A stretch of DNA of 64,000 nucleotides from the NCBI GenBank assembly GCA_036435485.1, contig JAZHRN010000137.1, forward strand, positions 3,162,001 to 3,226,000, written 5' to 3'. This DNA comes from Saposhnikovia divaricata (lineage: Eukaryota > Streptophyta > Magnoliopsida > Apiales > Apiaceae). A program made the translations under genes and the position numbers. The notes beneath the pieces were generated by a model that saw nothing but the letters and a program-made list of their open reading frames with translations, was not told the DNA's origin and searched no databases. Every line of letters starts with the position of its first letter. Positions within the stretch are counted from its first letter, which is position 1. Of the stretch, positions 24,508 to 36,842 are shown in pieces.

Positions 24508-26196
24508 TTTTGTTGAATTTCAATAACCCATAGGAACAAAATATGTAAAAATATCCACAAAATGGTCCGACTTGATTTTTAACAATATCCCGTGTACTAA
24601 CCCCTTTGAGAATTTTCCGAAAACCGAGTTTCGATCATATCAGCTCCGATTCCGGTCCGAATTGTGTCAAATAAAATTTCGTTGAATTCCAATAACCCAT
24701 AGGAACAAAATATGTAAAAATATCCACAAAATGGTCCGACTTGATTTTTAACAATATCCCGTGTACTAACCCCTTTGAGAATTTTCCGAAAACCGAGTTT
24801 CGATCATATCAGCTCCGATTCCGGTCCGAATTGCGTCAAATAAAATTTCGTTGAATTCCAATAACCCACAGGAACAAAATATGTAAAAATATCCACAAAA
24901 TGGTCCGACTTGATTTTTAACAATATCCCGTGTACTAACCCCTTTGAGAATTTTCCGAAAACCGAGTTTCGATCATATCAGCTCCGATTCCGGTCCGAAT
25001 TGCGTCAAATAAAATTTCGTTGAATTCCAATAACCCATAGGAACAAAATATGTAAAAATATCCACAAAAAGGTCCGACTCAATTTTTAACAATTTCCCGT
25101 GTACTAACCCCTTTGAGGATTATCCAAAAACCGAGTTTTGACTATATCAGCTCCGATTCAGTTTCGAATTGCGTCAAATACAATATCGTTGAATTCCAAT
25201 AACCCATAGGAACAAAATATGTAAAAATATCCCTAAAATGGTCCGACTCGATTTTTAACAATATCCCGTGTACTAACAACTTTGAGGATTATCCGAAAAC
25301 CGAGTTTCGATCATATCAGCTCCGATTCAGGTTCGACCCGCGTCAAATAAAATTTTGTTGAATTTCAATAACCATAGGAACAAAATATGTAAAAATATCC
25401 ACAAAATGGTCCGACTTGATTTTTAACAATATCCCGTGTACTAACCCCTTTGAGAATTTTCCGAAAACCGAGTTTCGATCATATCAGCTCCGATTCCGGT
25501 CCGAATTGTGTCAAATAAAATTTCGTTGAATTCCAATAACCCATAGGAACAAAATATGTAAAAATATCCACAAAATGGTCCGACTTGATTTTTAACAATA
25601 TCCCGTGTACTAACCCCTTTGAGAATTTTCCGAAAACCGAGTTTCGATCATATCAGCTCCGATTCCGGTCCGAATTGCGTCAAATAAAATTTCGTTGAAT
25701 TCCAATAACCCACAGGAACAAAATATGTAAAAATATCCACAAAATGGTCCGACTTGATTTTTAACAATATCCCGTGTACTAACCCCTTTGAGAATTTTCC
25801 GAAAACCGAGTTTCGATCATATCAGCTCCGATTCCGGTCCGAATTGCGTCAAATAAAATTTCGTTGAATTCCAATAACCCATAGGAACAAAATATGTAAA
25901 AATATCCACAAAAAGGTCCGACTCAATTTTTAACAATTTCCCGTGTACTAACCCCTTTGAGGATTATCCAAAAACCGAGTTTTGACTATATCAGCTCCGA
26001 TTCAGTTTCGAATTGCGTCAAATACAATATCGTTGAATTCCAATAACCCATAGGAACAAAATATGTAAAAATATCCCTAAAATGGTCCGACTCGATTTTT
26101 AACAATATCCCGTGTACTAACAACTTTGAGGATTATCCGAAAACCGAGTTTCGATCATATCAGCTCCGATTCAGGTTCGACCCGCGTCAAATAAAA
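24508..26196 (+). repeat. Tandem pair of near-identical pentamer units
   Basis: The units at 24508 (845 bp) and 25353 (844 bp) carry the same labels in the same order: 'gaattgtgtc', 'cccacagg', 'caaaaaggtccgactcaa' and 'cagtttcg'. The only difference I noticed is one missing C at 25372-25373 in the second copy ('aataaccatagg'). This is the shortest recent tandem duplication in the window. Confidence 0.87.
25372..25373 (+). other. Single-base deletion (CC for CCC)
   Basis: The near-invariant 'aataacccatagg' reads 'aataaccatagg', making this HOR unit 844 bp. It is not present in the neighbouring near-identical pentamer, so it arose after that duplication or is a sequencing or assembly error. 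Confidence 0.85.
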
Positions 26197-28900
26197 TTTT
26201 GTTGAATTTCAATAACCCATAGGAACAAAATATGTAAAAATATCCACAAAATGGTCCGACTTGATTTTTAACAATATCCCGTGTACTAACCCCTTTGAGA
26301 ATTTTCCGAAAACCGAGTTTCGATCATATCAGCTCCGATTCCGGTCCGAATTGCGTCAAATAAAATTTCGTTGAATTCCAATAACCCATAGGAACAAAAT
26401 ATGTAAAAATATCCACAAAATGGTCCGACTTGATTTTTAACAATATCCCGTGTACTAACCCCTTTGAGAATTTTCCGAAAACCGAGTTTCGATCATATCA
26501 GCTCCGATTCCGGTCCGACCCGCGTCAAATTAAATTTCGTTGAATTCCAATAACCCATAGGAACAAAATATGTAAAAATATCCACAAAATGGTCCGAATT
26601 GATTTTTAACAATATCCCGTGTACTAACCCCTTTGAGAATTTTCCGAAAACCGAGTTTCGATCATATCAGCTCCGATTCCGGTCCGAAATGCGTCAAATA
26701 AAATTTCGTTGAATTCCAATAACCCATAGGAACGAAATATGTAAAAATATCCACAAAATGGTCCGACTCAATTTTTAACAATTTCCCGTGTACTAACCCC
26801 TTTGAGGATTATCCAAAAACCGAGTTTTGACTATATCAGCTCCGATTCAGTTCCGAATTGCGTCAAATACAATATCGTTGAATTCCAATAACCCATAGGA
26901 ACAAAATATGTAAAAATATCCCTAAAATGGTCCGACTCGATTTTTAACAATATCCCGTGTACTAACAACTTTGAGGATTATCCGAAAACCGAGTTTCGAT
27001 CATATCAGCCCCGATTCAGGTTCGACCCGCGTCAAATAAAATTTTGTTGAATTTCAATAACCCATAGGAACAAAATATGTAAAAATATCCACAAAATGGT
27101 CCGACTTGATTTTTAACAATATCCCGTGTACTAACCCCTTTGAGAATTTTCCGAAAACCGAGTTTCGATCATATCAGCTCCGATTCCGGTCCGAATTGCG
27201 TCAAATAAAATTTCGTTGAATTCCAATAACCCATAGGAACAAAATATGTAAAAATATCCACAAATTGGTCCGACTTGATTTTTAACAATATCCCGTGTAC
27301 TAACCCCTTTGAGAATTTTCCGAAAACCGAGTTTCGATCATATCAGCTCCGATTCCGGTCCGACCCGCGTCAAATTAAATTTCGTTGAATTCCAATAACC
27401 CATAGGAACAAAATATGTAAAAATATCCACAAAATGGTCCGACTTGATTTTTAACAATATCCCGTGTACTAACCCCTTTGAGAATTTTCCGAAAACCGAG
27501 TTTCGATCATATCAGCTCCGATTCCGGTCCAAATTGCGTCAAATAAAATTTCGTTGAATTCCTATAACCCATAGGAACAAAATATTTAAAAATATCCACA
27601 AAATGGTCCGACTCAATTTTTAACAATTTCCCGTGTACTAACCCTTTTGAGGATTATCCAAAAACCGAGTTTTGACTATATCAGCTCCGATTCAGTTCCG
27701 AATTGCGTCAAATACAATATCGTTGAATTCCAATAACCCATAGGAACAAAATATGTAAAAATATCCCTAAAATGGTCCGACTCGATTTTTAACAATATCC
27801 CGTGTACTAACAACTTTGAGGATTATCCGAAAACCGAGTTTCGATCATATCAGCTCCGATTCAGGTTCGACCCGCGTCAAATAAAATTTTGTTGAATTTC
27901 AATAACCCATAGGAACAAAATATGTAAAAATATCCACAAAATTGTCCGACTTGATTTTTAACAATATCCCGTGTACTAACCCCTTTGAGAATTTTCCGAA
28001 AATCGAGTTTCGATCATATCAGCTCCGATTCCGGTCCGAATTGCGTCAAATAAAATTTCGTTGAATTCCAATAACCCATAGGAACAAAATATGTAAAAAT
28101 ATCCACAAAATGGTCCGACTTGATTTTTAACAATATCCCGTGTACTAACTCCTTTGAGAATTTTCCGAAAACCGAGTTTCGATCATATCAGCTCCGATTC
28201 CGGTCCGACCCGCGTCAAATAAAATTTCGTTGAATTCCAATAACCCATAGGAACAAAATATGTAAAAATATCCACAAAATGGTCCGACTTGATTTTTAAC
28301 AATATCCCGTGTACTAACCCCTTTGAGAATTTTCCGAAAACCGAGTTTCGATCATATCAGCTCCGATTCCGGTCCGAATTGCGTCAAATAAAATTTCGTT
28401 GAATTCCAACAACCCATAGGAACAAAATATGTAAAAATATCCACAAAATGGTCCGACTTGATTTTTAACAATATCCCGTGTACTAACCCCTTTGAGAATT
28501 TTCCGAAAACCGAGTTTCGATCATATCAGCTCCGATTCCGGTCCGAATTGCGTCAAATAAAATTTCGTTGAATTCTAATAACCCATAGGAAGAAAATATG
28601 TAAAAATATCCACAAAATGGTCCGACTCAATTTTTAACAATTTTCCGTGTAATAACCCCTTTGAGGATTATCCAAAAACCGAGTTTTGACTATATCAGCT
28701 CCGATTCAGTTCCGAATTGCGTCAAATACAATATCGTTGAATTCCAATAACCCATAGGAACAAAATATGTAAAAATATCCCTAAAATGGTCCGACTCGAT
28801 TTTTAACAATATCCCGTGTACTAACAACTTTGAGGATTATCCGAAAACCGAGTTTCGATCATATCAGCTTCGATTCAGGTTCGACCCGCGTCAAATAAAA
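26197..28900 (+). repeat. Zone II units of 5, 5 and 6 monomers
   Basis: The unit at 26197 is the last pentamer of the type with 'gaattgattt', 'ccgaaatgcg' and an X with 'aacgaaat'. Its Y has a private 'atcagccccg' near 27005. The unit at 27042 has 'caaattggtccg', a 'caaattaaa' monomer, and an X that introduces 'cctataac' and 'atatttaaaaat', labels that dominate zones III-IV. The hexamer at 27887 resembles 4226 ('aactcctttgag', 'ttccaacaac', 'gaattctaataac') and has scattered private changes ('aattgtccg', 'aaaatcgag', 'aggaagaaaat', 'gtgtaataac', 'cagcttcgattcagg'). These unduplicated units carry more private mutations than the duplicated blocks around them. Confidence 0.82.
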
Positions 28901-29744
28901 TTTTGTTGAATTTCAATAACCCATAGGAACAAAATATGTAAAAATATCCACAAAATGGTCCGACTTGATTTTTAACAATATCCCGTGTACTAACCCCTTT
29001 GAGAATTTTCCGAAAACCGAGTTTCGATCATATCAGCTCCGATTCCGGTCCGAATTGTGTCAAATAAAATTTCGTTGAATTCCAATAACCCATAGGAACA
29101 AAATATGTAAAAATATCCACAAAATGGTCCGACTTGATTTTTAACAATATCCCGTGTACTAACCCCTTTGAGAATTTTCCGAAAACCGAGTTTCGATCAT
29201 ATCAGCTCCGATTCCGGTCTGAATTGCGTCAAATAAAATTTCGTTGAATTCCAATAACCCACAGGAACAAAATATGTAAAAATATCCAAAAATGGTCCGA
29301 CTTGATTTTTAACAATATCCCGTGTACTAACCCCTTTGAGAATTTTCCGAAAACCAAGTTTCGATCATATCAGCTCCGATTCCGGTCCGAATTGCGTCAA
29401 ATAAAATTTCGTTGAATTCCAATAACCCACAGGAACAAAATATGTAAAAATATCCACAAAATGGTCCGACTCAATTTTTAACAATTTCCCGTGTACTAAC
29501 CCCTTTGAAAATTTTCCGAAAACCGAGTTTTGACTATATCAGCTCCGATTCAGTTTCGAATTGCGTCAAATACAATATCGTTGAATTCCAATAACCCATA
29601 GGAACAAAATATGTAAAAATATCCCTAAAATGGTCCGACTCGGTTTTTAACAATATCCCGTGTACTAACAACTTTGAGGATTATCCGAAAACCTAGTTTC
29701 GATCATATCAGCTCCGATTCAGGTTCGACCCGCGTCAAATAAAA
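28901..29744 (+). repeat. Pentamer unit with a 1-bp deletion and a chimeric X
   Basis: Five monomers. The third (from 29239) reads 'tatccaaaaatgg' for 'tatccacaaaatgg', a one-base loss near 29287, so the unit is 844 bp. The fourth, in the X position, has 'cacagg', an X-like 'gactcaa', an A-like 'attttccgaaaacc' middle and an X-like 'ttttgactat' end, so it is chimeric. Y has 'gactcggttttt'. The last two monomers reappear at the ends of blocks T1 and T2 (near 38760-39039 and 49740-50024). Confidence 0.82.
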
Positions 29745-29913
29745 TTTTGTTGAATTTCAATAACCCATAGGAACAAAATATGTAAAAATATCCACAAAAT
29801 GGTCCGACTTGATTTTTAACAATATCCCGTGTACTAACCCCTTTGAGAATTTTCCGAAAACCGAGTTTCGATCATATCAGCTCCGATTCCGGTCCGAATT
29901 GCGTCAAATAAAA

Positions 29914-30082
29914 TTTCGTTGAATTCCAATAACCCATAGGAACAAAATATGTAAAAATATCCACAAAATGGTCCGACTTGATTTTTAACAATATCCCGTG
30001 TACTAACCCCTTTGAGAATTTTCCGAAAACCGAGTTTCGATCATATCAGCTCCGATTCCGGTCCGAATTGCGTCAAATAAAA
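29914..30082 (+). repeat. Exemplar A-class monomer (169 bp)
   Basis: A clean copy of the commonest monomer class. Diagnostic bases in order are 'gttgaattccaata' (with an EcoRI GAATTC site), 'tatccacaaaatgg', 'gacttgattttt', 'caatatcccg', 'aacccctttgagaatttt', 'ccgaaaaccgagtttcg', 'gattccggtccgaattgcg' and a final 'caaataaaa'. Recurrent A subtypes differ by short cassettes: 'cccacagg' for 'cccatagg'; 'ttccaacaaccc'; 'gactagattt' (34.2-60.1 kb only); 'gtccgacccgcgtcaaatt' (which carries the 3' cassette of the Y class); and 'ccgaaatgcg' (not seen after about 26.7 kb). These subtypes hold fixed places inside HOR units, so they serve as address labels. Confidence 0.95.
30024..30039 (+). repeat. 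16-bp inverted repeat within the A monomer (exemplar)
   Basis: Monomer positions 111-126 read CGAAA-ACCGAG-TTTCG: 5-bp arms around a 6-base spacer. It is present in nearly every A, L and Y monomer. The X form at 60602-60617 reads CAAAA-ACCGAG-TTTTG, with two differences that keep the arms complementary. Whether it binds a protein or forms a structure is unknown. Confidence 0.75.
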
Positions 30083-31890
30083 TTTCGTTGAATTCCAATA
30101 ACCCACAGGAACAAAATATGTAAAAATATCCACAAAATGGTCCGACTTGATTTTTAACAATATCCCGTGTACTAACCCCTTTGAGAATTTTCCGAAAATC
30201 GAGTTTCGATCATATCAGCTCCGATTCCGGTCCGAATTGCGTCAAATAAAATTTCGTTGAATTCCAATAACCCATAGGAACAAAATATGTAAAAATATCC
30301 ACAAAATGGTCCGACTCAATTTTTAACAATTTCCCGTGTACTAACCCCTTTGAGGATTATCCAAAAACCGAGTTTTGACTATATCAGCTCCGATTCAGTT
30401 TCGAATTGCGTCAAATACAATATCGTTGAATTCCAATAACCCATAGGAACAAAATATGTAAAAATATCCCTAAAATGGTCAGACTCGATTTTTAACAATA
30501 TCCCGTGTACTAACAACTTTGAGGATTATCCGAAAACCGAGTTTCGATCATATCAGCTCCGATTCAGGTTCGACCCGCGTCAAACAAAATTTTGTTGAAT
30601 TTCAATAACCCATAGGAACAAAATATGTAAAAATATCCACAAAATGGTCCGACTTGATTTTTAACAATATCCCCTGTACTAACCCCTTTGAGAATTTTTC
30701 GAAAACCGAGTTTCGATCATATCAGCTCCGATTCCGGTCCGAATTGCGTCAAATAAAATTTCGTTGAATTCCAATAACCCATAGGAACAAAATATGTAAA
30801 AATATCCACAAAATGGTCCGACTTGATTTTTAACAATATCCCGTGTACTAACCCCTTTGAGAATTTTCCGAAAACCGAGTTTCGATCATATCAGCTCCGA
30901 TTCCGGTCCGAATTGCGTCAAATAAAATTTCGTTGAATTCCAATAACCCACAGGAACAAAATATGTAAAAATATCCACAAAATGGTCCGACTTGATTTTT
31001 AACAATATCCCGTGTACTAACCCCTTTGAGGATTATCCAAAAACCGAGTTTTGACAATATCAGCTCCGATTCAGTTCCGAATTGCGTCAAATACAATATC
31101 GTTGAATTCCAATAACCCACTGGAACAAAATATGTAAAAATATCCCTAAAATGGTCCGACTCGATTTTTAACAATATCCCGTGTACTAACAACTTTGAGG
31201 ATTATCCGAAAACCGAGTTTCGATCATATCAGCTCCGATTCAGGTTCGACCCGCGTCAAATAAAATTTTGTTGAATTTCAATAACCCATAGGAACAAAAT
31301 ATGTAAAAATATCCACAAAATGGTTCGACTTGATTTTTAACAATATCCCGTGTACTAACCCCTTTGAGAATTTTCCGAAAACCGAGTTTCGATCATATCA
31401 GCTCCGATTCCGGTCCGAATTGCGTCAAATAAAATTTCGTTGGATTCCAATAACCCATAGGAACAAAATATGTAAAAATATCCACAAAATGGTCCGACTT
31501 GATTTTTAACAATATCCCGTGTACTAACCCCTTTGAGAATTTTCCGAAAACCGAGTTTCGATCATATCAGCTCCGATTCCGGTCCGACCCGCGTCAAATT
31601 AAATTTCGTTGAATTCCAATAACCCATAGGAACAAAATATGTAAAAATATCCACAAAATGGTCCGACTTGATTTTTAACAATATCCCGTGTACTAACCCC
31701 TTTGAGAATTTTCCGAAAACCGAGTTTCGATCATATCATCTCCGATTCCGGTCCGAATTGCGTCAAATAAAATTTCGTTGAATTCCTATAACCCATAGGA
31801 ACAAAATATGTAAAAATATCCACAAAATGGTCCGACTCAATTTTTAACAATTTCCCGTGTACTAACCCCTTTGAGGATTATCCAAAAACC
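30032..31890 (+). repeat. 1859-bp tandem duplication, copy 1 (11 monomers)
   Basis: It contains the units at 30590 (4-mer, with 'cccctgtac' and 'gaatttttcg') and part of that at 31266 ('ggttcgactt', 'ttggattcc', 'caaattaaa', 'catcatctcc', 'cctataac'). It ends inside an X-type monomer, where the sequence jumps back into an A-type monomer. The breakpoint lies inside 'aaaaaccgagttt' (about 31884-31895), a stretch common to both classes, so its exact base cannot be fixed. Confidence 0.86.
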
Positions 31891-31941
31891 GAGTTTCGAT
31901 CATATCAGCTCCGATTCCGGTCCGAATTGCGTCAAATAAAA
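31773..31941 (+). repeat. Chimeric X/A monomer at a duplication junction
   Basis: The first two thirds are X ('cctataac', 'gactcaattttt', 'gaggattatccaaaaacc'). The last third is A ('gagtttcgatcatatc', 'gattccggtccg'). No Y follows; the next monomer is an A with 'cccacagg'. This is what an unequal crossover between X and A registers should leave, and it marks the seam between the two 1859-bp copies. Confidence 0.88.
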
Positions 31942-33749
31942 TTTCGTTGAATTCCAATAACCCACAGGAACAAAATATGTAAAAATATCCACAAAATGGT
32001 CCGACTTGATTTTTAACAATATCCCGTGTACTAACCCCTTTGAGAATTTTCCGAAAATCGAGTTTCGATCATATCAGCTCCGATTCCGGTCCGAATTGCG
32101 TCAAATAAAATTTCGTTGAATTCCAATAACCCATAGGAACAAAATATGTAAAAATATCCACAAAATGGTCCGACTCAATTTTTAACAATTTCCCGTGTAC
32201 TAACCCCTTTGAGGATTATCCAAAAACCGAGTTTTGACTATATCAGCTCCGATTCAGTTTCGAATTGCGTCAAATACAATATCGTTGAATTCCAATAACC
32301 CATAGGAACAAAATATGTAAAAATATCCCTAAAATGGTCAGACTCGATTTTTAACAATATCCCGTGTACTAACAACTTTGAGGATTATCCGAAAACCGAG
32401 TTTCGATCATATCAGCTCCGATTCAGGTTCGACCCGCGTCAAACAAAATTTTGTTGAATTTCAATAACCCATAGGAACAAAATATGTAAAAATATCCACA
32501 AAATGGTCCGACTTGATTTTTAACAATATCCCCTGTACTAACCCCTTTGAGAATTTTTCGAAAACCGAGTTTCGATCATATCAGCTCCGATTCCGGTCCG
32601 AATTGCGTCAAATAAAATTTCGTTGAATTCCAATAACCCATAGGAACAAAATATGTAAAAATATCCACAAAATGGTCCGACTTGATTTTTAACAATATCC
32701 CGTGTACTAACCCCTTTGAGAATTTTCCGAAAACCGAGTTTCGATCATATCAGCTCCGATTCCGGTCCGAATTGCGTCAAATAAAATTTCGTTGAATTCC
32801 AATAACCCACAGGAACAAAATATGTAAAAATATCCACAAAATGGTCCGACTTGATTTTTAACAATATCCCGTGTACTAACCCCTTTGAGGATTATCCAAA
32901 AACCGAGTTTTGACAATATCAGCTCCGATTCAGTTCCGAATTGCGTCAAATACAATATCGTTGAATTCCAATAACCCACTGGAACAAAATATGTAAAAAT
33001 ATCCCTAAAATGGTCCGACTCGATTTTTAACAATATCCCGTGTACTAACAACTTTGAGGATTATCCGAAAACCGAGTTTCGATCATATCAGCTCCGATTC
33101 AGGTTCGACCCGCGTCAAATAAAATTTTGTTGAATTTCAATAACCCATAGGAACAAAATATGTAAAAATATCCACAAAATGGTTCGACTTGATTTTTAAC
33201 AATATCCCGTGTACTAACCCCTTTGAGAATTTTCCGAAAACCGAGTTTCGATCATATCAGCTCCGATTCCGGTCCGAATTGCGTCAAATAAAATTTCGTT
33301 GGATTCCAATAACCCATAGGAACAAAATATGTAAAAATATCCACAAAATGGTCCGACTTGATTTTTAACAATATCCCGTGTACTAACCCCTTTGAGAATT
33401 TTCCGAAAACCGAGTTTCGATCATATCAGCTCCGATTCCGGTCCGACCCGCGTCAAATTAAATTTCGTTGAATTCCAATAACCCATAGGAACAAAATATG
33501 TAAAAATATCCACAAAATGGTCCGACTTGATTTTTAACAATATCCCGTGTACTAACCCCTTTGAGAATTTTCCGAAAACCGAGTTTCGATCATATCATCT
33601 CCGATTCCGGTCCGAATTGCGTCAAATAAAATTTCGTTGAATTCCTATAACCCATAGGAACAAAATATGTAAAAATATCCACAAAATGGTCCGACTCAAT
33701 TTTTAACAATTTCCCGTGTACTAACCCCTTTGAGGATTATCCAAAAACC
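31891..33749 (+). repeat. 1859-bp tandem duplication, copy 2
   Basis: The landmarks of copy 1 recur 1859 bp later: the 'aaaatcgagtttcg' monomer at 31942, X at 32111, Y with 'ggtcagactcg' at 32280, and the 4-mer with 'cccctgtac' at 32449. It ends in the X at 33632, which continues normally into 'ttttgactaaatcagcttcg', presumably the parental arrangement before the duplication. Confidence 0.86.
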
Positions 33750-36700
33750 GAGTTTTGACTAAATCAGCTTCGATTCAGTTCCGAATTGCGTCAAATACAA
33801 TATCGTTGAATTCCAATAACCCATAGGAACAAAATATTTAAAAATATCCCTAAAATGGTCCGACTCGATTTTTAACAATATCCCGTGTACTAACAACTTT
33901 GAGGATTATCCGAAAATCGAGTTTCGATCATATCAGCTCCGATTCAGGTTCGACCCGCGTCAAATAAATTTTTGTTGAATTTCAATAACCCATAGGAACA
34001 AAATATGTAAAAATATCCACAAAATGATCCGACTTGATTTTTAACAATATCCCGTGTACTAACCCCTTTGAGAATTTTCCGAAAACCGAGTTTCGATCAT
34101 ATCAGCTCCGATTCCGGTCCGAATTGCGTCAAATAAAATTTCGTTGAATTCCAATAACCCATAGGAACAAAATATGTAAAAATATCCACAAAATGGTCCG
34201 ACTAGATTTTTAACAATATCCCGTGTACTAACCCCTTTGAGAATTTTCCGAAAACCGAGTTTCGATCATATCAGCTCCGATTCCGGTCCGAATTGCGTCA
34301 AATAAAATTTCGTTGAATTCCAATAACCCACAGGAACAAAATATGTAAAAATATCCACAAAATGGTCCGACTCAATTTTTAACAATTTCCCGTGTACTAA
34401 CCCCTTTGAGGATTATCCAAAAACCGAGTTTTGACTAAATCAGCTTCGATTCAGTTCCGAATTGCGTCAAATACAATATCGTTGAATTCCAATAACCCAT
34501 AGGAACAAAATATTTAAAAATATCCCTTAAATGGTCCGACTCGATTTTTAACAATATCCCGTGTACTAACAACTTTGAGAATTTTCCGAAAACCGAGTTT
34601 CGATCATATCAGCTCCGATTCCGGTCCGACCCGCGTCAAATAAAATTTCGTTGAATTCCAATAACCCATAGGAACAAAATATGTAAAAATATCCACAAAA
34701 TGGTCCGACTTGATTTTTAACAATATCCCGTGTACTAACCCCTTTGAGAATTTTCCGAAAACCGAGTTTCGATCATATCAGCTCCGATTCCGGTCCGAAT
34801 TGCGTCAAATAAAATTTCGTTGAATTCCAACAACCCATAGGAACAAAATATGTAAAAATATCCACAAAATGGTCCGACTAGATTTTTAACAATATCCCGT
34901 GTACTAACCCCTTTGAGAATTTTCCGAAAACCGAGTTTCGATCATATCAGCTCCGATTCCGGTCCGAATTGCGTCAAATAAAATTTCGTTGAATTCCAAT
35001 AACCCACAGGAACAAAATATGTAAAAATATCCACAAAATGGTCCGACTCAATTTTTAACAATTTCCCGTGTACTAACCCCTTTGAGGATTATCCAAAAAC
35101 CGAGTTTTGACTAAATCAGCTTCGATTCAGTTCCGAATAGCGTCAAATACAATATCGTTGAATTCCAATAACCCATAGGAACAAAATATTTAAAAATATC
35201 CCTAAAATGGTCCGACTCGATTTTTAACAATATCCCGTGTACTAACAACTTTGAGAATTTTCCGAAAACCGAGTTTCGATCATATCAGCTCCGATTCCGG
35301 TCCGACCCGCGTCAAATAAAATTTCGTTGAATTCCAATAACCCATAGGAACAAAATATGTAAAAATATCCACAAAATGGTCCGACTTGATTTTTAACAAT
35401 ATCCCGTGTACTAACCCCTTTGAGAATTTTCCGAAAACCGAGTTTCGATCATATCAGCTCCGATTCCGGTCCGAATTGCGTCAAATAAAATTTCGTTGAA
35501 TTCCAATAACCCATAGGAACAAAATATGTAAAAATATCCACAAAATGGTCCGACTTGATTTTTAACAATATCCCGTGTACTAACCCCTTTGAGAATTTTC
35601 CGAAAACCGAGTTTCGATCATATCAGCTCCGATTCCGGTCCGAATTGCGTCAAATAAAATTTCGTTGAATTCCAATAACCCACAGGAACAAAATATGTAA
35701 AAATATCCACAAAATGGTCCGACTTGATTTTTAACAATATCCCGTGTACTAACCCCTTTGAGGATTATCCAAAAACCGAGTTTTGACAATATCAGCTCCG
35801 ATTCAGTTCCGAATTGCGTCAAATACAATATCGTTGAATTCCAATAACCCACAGGAACAAAATATGTAAAAATATCCCTAAAATGGTCCGACTCGATTTT
35901 TAACAATATCCCGTGTACTAACAACTTTGAGGATTATCCGAAAACCGAGTTTCGATCATATCAGCTCCGATTCAGGTTCGACCCGCGTCAAATAAAATTT
36001 TGTTGAATTTCAATAACCCATAGGAACAAAATATGTAAAAATATCCACAAAATGGTTCGACTTGATTTTTAACAATATCCCGTGTACTAACCCCTTTGAG
36101 AATTTTCCGAAAACCGAGTTTCGATCATATCAGCTCCGATTCCGGTCCGAATTGCGTCAAATAAAATTTCGTTGGATTCCAATAACCCATAGGAACAAAA
36201 TATGTAAAAATATCCACAAAATGGTCCGACTTGATTTTTAACAATATCCCGTGTACTAACCCCTTTGAGAATTTTCCGAAAACCGAGTTTCGATCATATC
36301 AGCTCCGATTCCGGTCCGACCCGCGTCAAATTAAATTTCGTTGAATTCCAATAACCCATAGGAACAAAATATGTAAAAATATCCACAAAATGGTCCGACT
36401 TGATTTTTAACAATATCCCGTGTACTAACCCCTTTGAGAATTTTCCGAAAACCGAGTTTCGATCATATCATCTCCGATTCCGGTCCGAATTGCGTCAAAT
36501 AAAATTTCGTTGAATTCCTATAACCCATAGGAACAAAATATGTAAAAATATCCACAAAATGGTCCGACTCAATTTTTAACAATTTCCCGTGTACTAACCC
36601 CTTTGAGGATTATCCAAAAACCGAGTTTTGACTAAATCAGCTTCGATTCAGTTCCGAATTGCGTCAAATACAATATCGTTGAATTCCAATAACCCATAGG

Positions 36701-36842
36701 AACAAAATATTTAAAAATATCCCTAAAATGGTCCGACTCGATTTTTAACAATATCCCGTGTACTAACAACTTTGAGGATTATCCGAAAACCGAGTTTCGA
36801 TCATATCAGCTCCGATTCAGGTTCGACCCGCGTCAAATAAAT
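32449..36842 (+). repeat. Super-unit S, copy 1 (26 monomers: 4+5+12+5)
   Basis: L starts are at 32449, 33125, 33970 and 35998. The 12-mer (33970-35997) is itself built from four-monomer submotifs: A ('aaatgatccg' or plain), A ('gactagattt'), X ('gactaaatcagcttcg'), and a hybrid Y' whose 5' half is Y and 3' half is A with the 'gacccgcg' cassette (34477-34645 and 35153-35321). It closes with a monomer reading A 5' and X 3' ('ttttgacaatatc') and a true Y with 'cacagg'. The whole 4394-bp unit is repeated at 39209 and, one monomer shorter, at 43603. Confidence 0.86.
34477..34645 (+). repeat. Hybrid Y' monomer (Y 5' part, A 3' part), first of ten
   Basis: The 5' part is Y ('tatcgttgaa', 'atatttaaaaatatccc', 'gactcg', 'ctaacaacttt') and then the sequence becomes A ('gagaattttccg', 'gattccggtccg') with the 'gacccgcgtcaaataaaa' ending. 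Because the 3' end is A-like, the next monomer has no L mark and the HOR boundary is hidden, which is why units in zone III appear 11 to 13 monomers long. The other nine copies start at 35153, 37350, 38026, 41237, 41913, 45631, 46307, 48335 and 49011. Confidence 0.87.

Larger units (their letters stand above)
29745..30589 (+). repeat. Pentamer unit at the start of zone III
   Basis: Five monomers: L; a consensus A (29914-30082); an A with 'cccacagg' and 'aaaatcgagtttcg' (30083-30251); X with 'cagtttcg'; and Y with 'ggtcagactcg' and 'caaacaaaatt'. The last three, plus part of the second, are duplicated 1859 bp downstream. Confidence 0.85.

Noticed and set aside
33831..33850. TATA-like 'atatttaaaaatatcc' variant as a promoter
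   Set aside because: It is a single G-to-T change of the common 'atatgtaaaaatatcc', spread by duplication, with no gene or other promoter element nearby.
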